From positions 1,707,864-1,771,863 of the forward strand of contig NW_001865040.1 in the NCBI RefSeq assembly GCF_000002865.3: 64,000 nucleotides of DNA. Reading direction: 5' to 3'. The notes under the pieces were generated by a model that was not told the DNA's origin, made no database searches, and worked only from the letters and a program-made list of their open reading frames with translations. The translations under genes and the position numbers were made by a program. Origin of the DNA: Monosiga brevicollis MX1 (lineage: Eukaryota; Opisthokonta; Choanoflagellata; Craspedida; Salpingoecidae). Positions 12,883-23,166 of this stretch are shown here, one piece after another (the first letter of the stretch is position 1; each line of letters starts with the position of its first letter).

Positions 12883-15180
12883 TTACGCATCGTTGTCGTT
12901 GTGAACAACATCATGCAGATATTGTTGGAGCGCCTCCCGCGAACTTGCCAGAAAGGCCATGCGCAGGTGTTGGAGCAACCCATTAGCTTGGTCTGCCAGC
13001 GCTGGGTCCGGTGGCCCATGGTCGTAAAAGCTGGTCAGCGTGCTGAGAGGCATGCGAGTGAGAATTTTCTGCTTACGGTGATGGCTTTGGCGGCAGAGGT
13101 TCATGAGAAGGCCGGCTGCTGGCGCATGAACTCGAACATCTGGGTGGCGCAGGAGCGTCACCACCTGCTCGAGAGGCAGGTGTGCAAAAACGGTGGTACG
13201 GCGGTCTTCACTGCGGGTGCAAAGGTTCTGCAGCAAACCCGTGACCGACTGTAGGACGCGCACCGAGGGAGAGAAGAGGAGGGACATGAGAATGTCCAGG
13301 TCAATGGCGGAGAAAACGGCTTCTTTGCGGTGCGTGTCGCCGTGCGTGAGGTTGCGGAGTAGGCCGGCCACGTGCTCCTGGACGCTTTCAAAAGGAGAGG
13401 AGAGGAGGCTGCTGACGGCCGGCAAGTCAAGCCAGCCGAAGATGCTGTCCTTGCGTGCGCCGGCCATGGAGGTGAGGCTCTTGAAAAAGGCAGCCAGCTC
13501 CTTTTGAATACCCGGACTTAGGTCCTGGCCGAGGCGTTGGGCCAAAGCGGGGATGGTCTGCGCGCCAAGGCGAAAAACCTGTTCCTTGCGGCGCTCGCTT
13601 CCGGAAGAGGCATAGCGAAGCATCCAGATGACGTGGCGTTGCCAATTGGCGGGGGGTTTCCAAATGAGCGCGTGCAGCGCTTCAATGTGAGCGGTCTTGC
13701 CAAGAATAGACTTGAGCTCCCGAGCGTGCTCAGAATGCAGGCGCAGGACATCGGCAAGTAGCTCGCGCTCGGCTGGCGAGCTGCGGTCGTCGACGAAGCG
13801 GCTAAACCAAACCAGGCAGTCTGATTCGGTACAAAGTCGCGGGACCACGTCTGGCTTGAAGATGACGCAGTCGTGAATGCAAGACACAATGCGCGCATGC
13901 GTGCTTGAGGCAAGCCCGGCCGGGGCGAGTATAATCTCGCAGAGCAACTCCAGGGGCAGCGCGTCAATGAGGTTAGCCGGGCCCGAGCCCGCCGACTTGA
14001 TGAGAAGCTGGACCAGAGCTAGCATGTACTCAACGACCTTGCTTGGTACTTGCGCGCTAAAATAGTACCGCAAGCGTGACTCGAGGGAACTCGTAAACAT
14101 GTCCAGGTTGATGCCGTCAAAGAGAACGCTGGGTTCGACAATGTCTGCATCTGCAGCTTCGCAAATGATGCGAGCAGTGAGAGCGAAGACGTCGTCGTAG
14201 GCACAGCCGAGCCGTTCGGACTCGAGGATAAAGATGAGTCGATGCCAATCAGCGCGGTCCAAAACATGGGCGGAGCGTGGAGGCCGCTGGGCTAACACGA
14301 CGCGATCCAAACATTGCAGGCAGGCCAGGAGGGCCGTGCGCTCAAGTTGAGCAAAGGACGCAACGAGCTTGTGTGCAAAGCTGGCCACGGAGTGGGGCTG
14401 CACCGATGGCTCATTGGCCAGCGCACACAGAAAGTAGCTGGTCAGCTTGATGTGCTCACGATCGCGAGTGTTCAGCATGGGAAGCAAGTCAGTGAGGGTA
14501 AGGCCTCGCTTCTGCATGTGCGTGACGAGTAGGTGAACGAGTTGTCGCACAATGGCAGTGGAGGCGTGGGCGTGTCGAAGGATGTCGACCTCAAGTCGGG
14601 ACAAAAAGGCCGTGAGAATGGCGCGATTGGGGGTTGAGGGCTTGAAAATGGCCTCTCCCAGCATGCTCTCGGTCAGGCAATCAAAAAGTAGCGTCATGAG
14701 GCTGTCTCGGGGTACGTTGCCGAGAAGTTGAAGAAAGTCGTTTGGACCAAGTGTCAAGAGGAGGGTGCGAGCGAGAGATTTATGGGAACAAGCAACGGAG
14801 GAGAGAATGTGGATCGCAGCTTGTGCACTGGGGGCATGGGGACTCTGAGTACAGGTGTGCAGTTCATGAAGAATAGGTAGGCGGCAGAGTAGACCAGCCG
14901 TGGTCACGTCCGGGATCCATTTGAGTAGCAGTTGTTCGGCCAGGGCGAGTGCATCGGGATCGTAGAGCAGGCAAACGAGCTGCAGCGTTGTGTTGACAAG
15001 GCTTTGGGGATAAGCGGCAACCGGTGGTGAAGCGATTCGGGCACGCTTGGCTGCCGGGGAGCCTTCTGCGGCCAATCCCAAAGCGGAGGCTGAGCCGAGC
15101 TCCTCCTCGTCTTCATCGCATAGAGTTTCGTCGTCGGAAAAGTCGACCATTCTCAGTTCGGGATCAGGTCGCTTGTCCAT
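12883..15180 (-). CDS. armadillo/HEAT-type helical-repeat protein, intronless
   Basis: A single uninterrupted 765-residue frame. I chose the ATG at 15180 (MDKRPDPELRMVDFSDD) because the upstream in-frame extension is basic, low-complexity and UTR-like. The N-terminus is acidic (LCDEDEEELG), followed by all-helical sequence. The C-terminal part, about residues 570-730, has at least three clear armadillo-type units of about 42 residues with the recurring core VAGLLRNLTHG, VTGLLQNLCTRS and AAGLLMNLCRQS, each followed by R-K/T-x-V/I-F/L. Such repeats form protein-binding solenoids; the partner is unknown. It is notable for having no intron in 2.3 kb where most neighbours have one every 100-300 bp. 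Its 5' end faces the phosphodiesterase gene across a 1.9 kb spacer. I cannot assign an orthologue. Confidence 0.85.
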   Translation of the reverse strand: MDKRPDPELRMVDFSDDETLCDEDEEELGSASALGLAAEGSPAAKRARIASPPVAAYPQSLVNTTLQLVCLLYDPDALALAEQLLLKWIPDVTTAGLLCRLPILHELHTCTQSPHAPSAQAAIHILSSVACSHKSLARTLLLTLGPNDFLQLLGNVPRDSLMTLLFDCLTESMLGEAIFKPSTPNRAILTAFLSRLEVDILRHAHASTAIVRQLVHLLVTHMQKRGLTLTDLLPMLNTRDREHIKLTSYFLCALANEPSVQPHSVASFAHKLVASFAQLERTALLACLQCLDRVVLAQRPPRSAHVLDRADWHRLIFILESERLGCAYDDVFALTARIICEAADADIVEPSVLFDGINLDMFTSSLESRLRYYFSAQVPSKVVEYMLALVQLLIKSAGSGPANLIDALPLELLCEIILAPAGLASSTHARIVSCIHDCVIFKPDVVPRLCTESDCLVWFSRFVDDRSSPAERELLADVLRLHSEHARELKSILGKTAHIEALHALIWKPPANWQRHVIWMLRYASSGSERRKEQVFRLGAQTIPALAQRLGQDLSPGIQKELAAFFKSLTSMAGARKDSIFGWLDLPAVSSLLSSPFESVQEHVAGLLRNLTHGDTHRKEAVFSAIDLDILMSLLFSPSVRVLQSVTGLLQNLCTRSEDRRTTVFAHLPLEQVVTLLRHPDVRVHAPAAGLLMNLCRQSHHRKQKILTRMPLSTLTSFYDHGPPDPALADQANGLLQHLRMAFLASSREALQQYLHDVVHNDNDA

Positions 15181-16385
15181 GGCGCAAAATGAGAAGAGAC
15201 GTGAGACGAGACCGAAAAAAGGGGCCGTATCCTTTTTTCTTTCCGACAAAGGGAGAGGCTGTAGCCGGTTGCAGCGCTGTCTTGGACGGCGACTTTGGGC
15301 CCGCGCAGCTGGAGCAACCTTGAGGGATACCAGCTCAGGTGGCAAGGCCTCTCACAAACGTCCAAGTGTCCGGGCCAGCACACAAAGCACACTTGCCCGT
15401 CTCCAGTTTTTTTTTCTTCTCCTCGCACGTGATCGTCTCCCATGTGCGCGTGGCCACCATGAGCCGGTGGGCCAGAGAGGAAGCGGATGCGCCCGCCTCA
15501 CGCGCCACCAGAGAAGAAGAACAGCAGCTCAAATCGTTCGCGCACAGGGAGCAACACAACAAAACTGCTTGCAAGTCAAAAGGGGGTGATGTCAGATTGT
15601 CAGATAGCAATGGATGTCAGATATCTTGACAAGATGGAATAAATGTATTTTACTTTTCATGCTGGTCCTTACCTCAGTCATGCGTGTGTTATGTATGCAA
15701 TGGAAGAAGGCAGCCCGATCAAGGTCGGTGCGGTATCTTTTGATAGGGTGCTGGACCCCCTGCCATCATCGCTCACGTCTGTCTCTGGGACCGCCGTTTT
15801 GCCGTGTCCTCGCACGCGCCACCAACAGGCTGTTGTTACAACGGTGTGCAAATCGCTACCCACGAACACCCAACGCGTCATGTTGCACTCTCACACACTT
15901 GAGTGCAAACTTTCATAGCTGTGCACGTAGCATGAAAAGCAACTTGCACACCATTCGAAAAACGCTGCCGCCCCAAAGACCCAAAATGCTGCCGCTGCCA
16001 CAGCCGCGAGCCACGACCACCACGCACGCTGCCGCTGGGCAGGGCAGCTCAACACGGACCATCACCCACCACCGCCACATACAGTCACACACATACAAAC
16101 ACACACGCGCACATCCATGTCCATGTGCATGATGATAACCAAGGCCTCTCGGTGCCGTTGCCAAGCAGACCGAGGCACCATCCCATACGAAAGCCACGAA
16201 AGCCCCAACCACCCACTACCCTTTTCCCCCACATGATGACAAACACCTCGTCAGAGAGGAGAAAGGTTCGCCAACTTCAAGGAGCAAAATCTCAAGGCAT
16301 AAGCGACATTCAATCAGAGAAGTGATCTAGATGAAATTTATTCCGTTTCTTTTTCTTTTTTTGCCCTTTAACCTTGAGGTGAGTT

Positions 16386-16439
<54 letters not shown>

Positions 16440-16501
16440 AAAAAAAAAAGAACAAAAAAAGCGGTTTAGGGCGGTGCCAAACCAGTGCGCGCGCCCTCGA
16501 G

Positions 16502-16546
<45 letters not shown>

Positions 16547-17122
16547 CTGCTCCCTGGTCCATGCATGTGCCAGCTCTGGCTTGTCTGCCCTGCCGCGATA
16601 GTGTGTCTTCCCACACAGACACATACAACAGAAACCTGCCAAGCGATAACTCCCCCACCCAACCTCTGCACAACTGTCCCAGGTCCTGCCCGCTGCTTGG
16701 GTTTCCTGTTGGTGCACCTCTCCTCTTGCCCGGTTGGATTCCCCCTTCTACAAGCACGACCTTTGTGCATTTGCTTCGCGTGCCTTGTGACCTGCTTGTT
16801 CAGCTCGTCCGCCTTGTAAACTTTTCTGTTCCTTTTTTTTTTTTTTTTTTCTGCTCTGGACCTGGAAACCAGCCTCGCGCTTCTCTTCCCACACACACTT
16901 TCCGCTGCTCTGTTGTCCTCTCCTCGTGCCCTGTCGGCAAGAGTTGGTCGTTTCAGGAAGGAACGTGTGCTCTGGTCGTGGCGCTTGTGCCTTGACCTTC
17001 ATCACTGCTGTTTGTGGTGGACCCACGTTGCGTCTGCCAATTTCATCAAAACAGTCGTGCAGTCCCGTCCAGGGCGCGCTCACGACAGAACCTTCGCCTC
17101 TGCTCACCGTTGAACTGCTGAC
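15181..17122. other. divergent intergenic region with microsatellites
   Basis: A spacer between the divergently transcribed armadillo and phosphodiesterase genes. It contains (GA)n at 16388-16432, an A-rich run at 16434-16449, (AC)n at 16505-16543 and a poly-T tract around 16833-16850. No open frame here resembles a protein once the repeat-encoded dipeptides are discounted. Promoters for both genes are expected. Confidence 0.7.
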
Positions 17123-19791
17123 ATGGCGACTCATTTGGACCCAGAAGCCTCGGCAATGGCCGCGCCCGCCCGCAAGCGCCTGGCTCGATCAGCGGCCTCC
17201 ATTCGTGTTAAATCACTCTCCTCGGGCATCATGCAGGATGAAATTCCGTTGCATAGCAAGAGCGAGGCCGAGCTCACCGACTTTGTCACCACGGACCCCG
17301 TCGGCACGGTCAAGGCAAGCCTGGCGGTCATTTTGGCTCCCCAATGTCCTCAAGCCGCCTTTCTTGACCCAGCTGCGCAACCGGCTCACCCGAACCATCA
17401 TGTCCACGACATTTGCATAGGTGTTGAAGGAGCTGCTCCAGGCACAGCGCTTCTCCAGCGCCATGCTGGACATGAATGTTGCCCTCATGGAAACCAACGA
17501 CCTGACTCAGGTACGCGCACGCACACCCTGACGGTCAAGGCTTCCCACATTGTACTCCCCACTGCGCTTGCCCTGGTGTACCCTCGCCTTGAACTCATGA
17601 CCCTTGCTCTTGGCTGGCGGCGAACCTGGCAACACCTCATTCAGCTCATGACAAACATTATGCAACATGCGGCCGATCTGATGGATTGCGAGCGCTGTTC
17701 CATCTTCATGGTAAATGCCGGCACAACAGCGTTTGGGTGTCCCCATCAGCCAAGGCCTCCTGGTACAGTGTCAACCCTCACTGTTTCTTATGAAATGCGT
17801 GCGGCCGTCTTTCTCCTGGCTAGTACGAAAAGCAAACCAATGAGCTAGCAGCCAAGGTGTTTGACGTCACCAACGGCGGTGCCATGGCGGATGAGCATGA
17901 TACCATCCGCTTTCCAGCCAACAAGGGCATTGCGGGTTACGTGGCCACCACGGGACAGGTTTGTTGTTGGTTGCCAAGCAGCTATCAGTCGACTTTGTGC
18001 CCGCCCATTAGAGTTGAGCTTTGCGGGTATCATCCCATCCTTACTCACGCGCCCCGGTTTAACATGGTCTAGCCCCTCAACATCCCGGATGCGTACGCCG
18101 ATGACAGATTCAACCGCTCCATTGATGAGGTATCGACCCCTGTGCCTCACCACCTTCTCACCTGCTTCCACCAGCATCTTTGGCATCTCAATACCCACCG
18201 GCCATGCTCACGCATAGAAAACTGGCTTCCACACGCGCAACATTTTGTGTATGCCCATTTTCAACGCGGACAAAGTGGTGCTGGCCGTTGCTCAGCTTGT
18301 CAACAAGCGTGGCACTGAGCCGTTTCATGACAGCGACGAGAAGTCTTTTGAGATTTTTGCGGCCTACTGCGGTTTGGCCTTGCAGAATGCTCAGCTGTAC
18401 GATCAGCTGAAGCGGGATGCTGCGCGTCGCCAGGTGGCTTTGGAAATGATCTCCTACCACACGCGTGCACACCCCCGTGAGGTGGAAGAGCTCATGGAAC
18501 GTGAGCCCGAAGAGGAGCTGGCCCACCGCCTTCGCAGCATCACCTTCGATCCCCTCACTGTCGAAGGTGATACCACATTGGTCGCCTGCAAGGCCATGTT
18601 CCGCGACAGTGGTCTGATGCGGGCTTTCCGCATTCCCCACGACACGCTCTGTGCGTGGCTGATCTGTCTTCGTCGGTCTTACCGTGACGTGCGCTACCAC
18701 AACTGGAAGCACGCCTTCAACGTTGGACAATTCTTGTATGGCATGATCTCTTCGTCGGAGATTAAGACGCAGTTTACCGATCTTGAAAAGTTGGGCTTGC
18801 TGGTCGCTGGCTTTTCTCACGACTTGGACCACCGAGGCACCAACAATGCCTTTGAAAAGAAGTACTCAACCGCCCTGGGCGACCTGTACTCCACGTCTAC
18901 CCTGGAGCATCACCACTTTGATCGTGCCATCAGCATTCTCAATGCCGAGGGTCACAACATCCTCAAGCACCTGACTTCCAAGGAGTACAATGATGTCGTC
19001 CATTTCATTGAAAAGGCCATTCTTGCCACCGACTTGAGCAAGCATTTCAAGCACCGCAGCATGTACAAGGAGCTTGTTGACTCCAAGACCTTTGACATCA
19101 CCAAGCCCGACCACCACTTCCTCCTGCGCAACATCATCATGACGGCCGCTGACTTGTCTGCAGCCACAAAACCCTTCCCCGCGCAGCGTCGCGTGGCTGA
19201 ACTTGTTTACTCGGAGTTTTTCGATCAAGGCGACCTCGAGAAAGCCTTGGGCACTTCTGCCTCTGAGCTGCAAGACCTTCTCAACCGCCAAAAGGTCTCG
19301 GAGTTGCCCAAGATGCAGGTGCGTTTGCAGGACCTGGTACCTCGTGCCATCATCCACGCTCGTTTGTAGGCGCAAGCGCAAGATGGCAAACGGCTTACAT
19401 CACCCCCTCGTGTGCATGGCCTCCCTCCGCGTTACGTTTGCTCTGCCTTATTAGGTGGGCTTCCTAGACTTTGTGGTGGGCCCGGTTTATGACACGCTGG
19501 CCAAGCACTTTGAGGACCTTCAGGTACGCTGCCGCCCTTCTGGTGCTCTGATGTCGGCTTGGTTCTGCCTGCCCACGGCTTGTTGATGGCGCCCTCCATG
19601 CTTGGAAACCTGTTCGGTGGCAGCTCCTCGACAAGGAGGTCAAGCGCAACCGCAAAGACTGGACCGACCTCCAAGAGAAGGGCGCGTATGAGTTTGTGAC
19701 GCCCATCTCAGTTTTGACAGCCAAGATCAAGGCTGATGTCATGCTCGCTGATCATGGCAACCGGGATACCATTGCCATTGATGAGGTCTAG
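17123..19791 (+). CDS. GAF-domain cyclic-nucleotide phosphodiesterase (class I)
   Basis: Hydrolyses cAMP and/or cGMP. Exons 17123-17326, 17421-17510, 17645-17710, 17824-17958, 18073-18129, 18218-19318, 19455-19523 and 19624-19791 give one frame of 629 residues. One GAF domain covers about residues 75-265 (DCERCSIFMV, NELAAKVFDV, NKGIAGYVATTGQ, HTRNILCMPIF). A short linker leads to the catalytic domain (about 290-605), with the metal-site motifs YHNWKHAFNV, SHDLDHRGTNN and AADLSAAT, and the invariant nucleotide-binding Gln at the exon 6/7 junction (MQ-VGFLDF). All key metal ligands are present, so activity is expected. Animal PDE2/5/6/10/11 carry two GAF domains; only one is visible here and the protein is correspondingly short. 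Substrate specificity cannot be read from the sequence. Confidence 0.95.
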
Positions 19792-20390
19792 CCTCTATAC
19801 CGCTCGCTCTTCGAGACATTCCAAGAAACCTTTCCAGAACGCTCGCACTTTGTTAAAGCAGCAAGCCTCTCTCTTCCTGGCCCAACTAGTTGCATGGGAC
19901 CCCTCTCTTTCTCTCTTGTTGTGCTCTATGTTACCCTACTTTCTTTTCTTTCCTCCTGCTTTCGCTTGTCATTGCCCAGCGTGGACTGCCAGGGCGATCC
20001 TCTACTCGCTGCAATTGGATGTGGTGCAAAAGCAAGCGGGGCCCTCTGGTTGATGTCGTAGCAGTACAACGACAAGCGTTTCCCATTCATCCAGCCTTAC
20101 CCTGCCTGCCTGCCTGCCTGCCTGGTCATGAGTAATTAATTACTGATACGTCGACTGTCCATCTGCGGATCGTCACTCGTTCGCTTGTTTGAATATTGAT
20201 TGATTGATTGATAAAATGAGCGAAGGCAAGGTCAGGCAAAACAAGCAAAACACAACCGTCCATGGCAGGATCGCCCCCCAATATGGTGTATCGGTTGCTT
20301 TTGGAATACAAGGTAAAGCATCGTCTGGCACAACACTTGATGTCACGAGAAGATGCATCATCGTTAAGAAAGGACGCATATAGCAAAATG
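19792..20390. other. convergent 3' spacer
   Basis: It lies between the phosphodiesterase and UBE2Q stop codons. It holds a short (CTGC)n run at about 20102-20124 and a (GATT)n run at about 20195-20211, and no coding sequence I can support. It presumably contains both 3' UTRs. Confidence 0.65.
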
Positions 20391-21335
20391 TCATCCATCC
20401 CCGGGCTGTGGTGTATGCCAGCCATGCTTTTTGTGCACGCGGACCAAGTGGTCGTAGCTGCGCTTGGCTTCCTCGTCAGTAAGGGGCCGTCGGACTTGAC
20501 GCACAATCCGAGCCTGGCCCTTGCCGATGGTGGACATGGTCTGCAAAATCACGCTCTCCATACGATAGGCTTGAGACCAACCGTCGGGCGTCAACAACTC
20601 CATGCACACCGCTCCTATTGTCAAGCAAATGCACATGCAAACCACGCCAAAAGCAAGGTATATGCCATTCATTGTCAGCAAGCCGGAGACCTTGAGTGTG
20701 ACTCGTTGCGCGGTTTGAGCCTTGACCAACCTCCCGAGAGAACGAAGCCGCCGTGCACCACGGGTGCGAGCACTCGCACAAACGGTGGAACAAAGGGGAA
20801 ATTTTGCGGAAAACTGATTCTAGGCGGCGTCCCGGCCAAAGAAGAAGGAATATGGCACATGGTGAGACCACATGGTGGGCGTGCATCAGACCAGGACTCC
20901 CAAGATCACGGCTTCGACAGCGACGCTCACCTTAGCCAAATGCTGCCAACGCCATGGCTACGTCGCATCATCTCAAGGTCGTGAGCAATGAGCGTGTCAG
21001 GGTCAAACTTGTGTAACATGACATCCCACTGGCAAAGCAAAGAGCGACTGGTTAGCTGGATGCTGACAACACCGTGTCTGGTGTGGCTTGCAGAGGCGGA
21101 CTGCATCCACACACCTCAAAGAGGTTGTCATTGACAAGAGACACCTCGAAGACCCCGTCTTTGATGGAAGTACACTTGTCCAACAGCTTGAGTTCCTGCA
21201 TGAGGCGTTTTTGCATAACCATCTTGGAACGGCCTCCAACTTTTTCATCGGCCGCGCTGGTGCGTCGCCCTTGGATCTGACCCAGCGGAGTGACCATGAG
21301 TCGGTTCAAGGCTGCCAGGAACGGGCAAAAACAGA

Positions 21336-21398
<63 letters not shown>

Positions 21399-22112
21399 GG
21401 GAGATCCAGCCGCTTCCGTTGCATTCAACAACGGCCACGTCACAACTTACCGAGTCGGGCGTATTGGTGACTTTCGTCACCAACGAGCCTTTCTCAAGGG
21501 GCGTGTGTTGCTTTTTCTATAGACACGGCCAAGAGGTTGAACGTGCACGAACGACTCGTCGCCAGACGAGGCGCACGAACATGACGGCACACATGATACT
21601 CACCTCCTCCATCAACTTTTTGAAAATACTGGCCCCACCATCGGCATCTGAGCGCACGGGTTGGAATAATACCGAGCCTGGGTTAGCAAAGAAGCTCGAT
21701 GCCAAGGAGGAACAAAGCAAAGCAGAGGACGATGCAAGAAGGTACAAGGAAACGAAGAGTTCTGCGAAGAAAACATACAAAAGAGGGCGCCAGTGTCCTG
21801 TAGGGTTACAGCGGCCACGGCTGGCGACTGAGCATCTGCCTCAAACATGGCGTCGCCTGGCGCAAGATGCGCACGCATATCCGCTGCCCGGTCTTCTTCC
21901 CCTCGTGCTTCGGCTCGGGCTGCAGCTGCAGCGCCACCTTCAAGTGGAGCAACAGCGGCACCCTCTTTTCTTGCCATGGCGTTCTTGGCACCGCTGTCCC
22001 GTGACGATGTTGTGGCTGAGGCCGCTGCGGGTTGCGGGCCTGGCTTGTTGGCCGAGCCAGCAGCCGGCGTGGCGTCACCTCCGCCCTTCTTACGGAAAAG
22101 GCGGGCAAACAT
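20391..22112 (-). CDS. UBE2Q: ubiquitin-conjugating enzyme, UBE2Q family
   Basis: An E2 that accepts ubiquitin from E1 on a catalytic cysteine. In gene order the exons are 22112-21779, 21677-21604, 21516-21451, 21276-21115, 21028-20931, 20819-20731 and 20614-20391: 348 residues in one frame. The N-terminal exon is Ala/Gly-rich ([12 protein letters not shown]...). The UBC fold begins at [10 protein letters not shown] and continues through [24 protein letters not shown] and [19 protein letters not shown]. The active-site Cys is about residue 278 in [15 protein letters not shown], the UBE2Q version of the site that lacks the usual HPN context. The protein ends [14 protein letters not shown], close to animal UBE2Q1/2 C-termini. 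The N-terminal exon boundaries are the least certain. The start lies head-to-head with the YTH gene. Confidence 0.92.
21339..21397. repeat. (AC)n microsatellite in a UBE2Q intron
   Basis: A nearly pure AC run of about 58 bases in the intron between the UBE2Q exons 21516-21451 and 21276-21115. In the sense of the transcript it reads (GU)n. Confidence 0.95.
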
Positions 22113-22512
22113 GGAGATGTGCAGGGATGTCTGTGTGTTTGTGTACCAGATGCGTGCTTTCCTAGTAGTTCTTCCACCCCTTTGCCACCCTCTGGAGAGT
22201 GACAGGGCAGCGTGACCTCAGCTCCACGTCACCATTGGCACACCAAGAAACTCAAATCAAAACAATTCTCAACAACTTGAACAGCTTTGCACTGCGACAC
22301 GCTGAACTGATGCTGCCTGACCCGCCAGTGGAAAGCTGCGGGAAGACGTAGGACACCCAATGCCCACAAGACCACGTTCGCACAAGCTCGGGTCCCACAG
22401 CGTTTCCGACACCCAAAGACCCGATGCCACTCCATCAACAAGAAGAAGATGAATGATGCTCAATCCTGCTTTGCCTCCGAGTTTGACTGACTGGTGTTCT
22501 TGTCTCTTCAGG

Positions 22513-22640
<128 letters not shown>

Positions 22641-23166
22641 ACTCCAATCGCCGTCATGGTCACTGGTTTCGTAGACTGAAAATCGGGTGGCGGTTGTCGG
22701 TTTTTTTTTTTTTTTTGATGTGTGTGTGTGGAATCCAGTTGCGAGGGATGCGCCTGGCATCTCCTTTCCCTGTCTGCCACCCTGCTCCTCAAGGCACTGG
22801 CATTACATACGCAGTACCCATTTGCATTGCATGTGGCATCTTCACACAAGATCCTGATCAGGCCCATTGCCGGTGTTTCTTGATCGCTTTTCAGCCAGGT
22901 CGCTGAAGGGGAGGTTCATTCAGACCTTGACCTCCCCGCCCTTTCACCCCTCTGCGATTGGAGGATTCCGAACGCTAGCATGGACGGTGCGTCTGCGAGT
23001 GACTCATAGTCTCCGAAAAAAAGCTTCAATAATCAATAATGACAACAACGAATTCATGATCACACCCTTCCTCTGTCTCTGTTTGGTCCATGCCCCATCC
23101 ATGCCCAAAGTCGTGGTCGACTTGCCCGCTCATTCCTTCCTTTGCACTTGACTCTTGCACGAAAAT

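Noticed and set aside
15181-15345. Longer start for the armadillo protein (55 extra residues)
   Set aside because: The extension is Arg/Pro-rich without structure, and the next ATG begins the acidic, more protein-like sequence. It cannot be excluded outright.
21290-22165. Plus-strand 291-codon frame opposite UBE2Q
   Set aside because: It reads through (AC)n and is antisense to exons that fit UBE2Q with matching splice phases.
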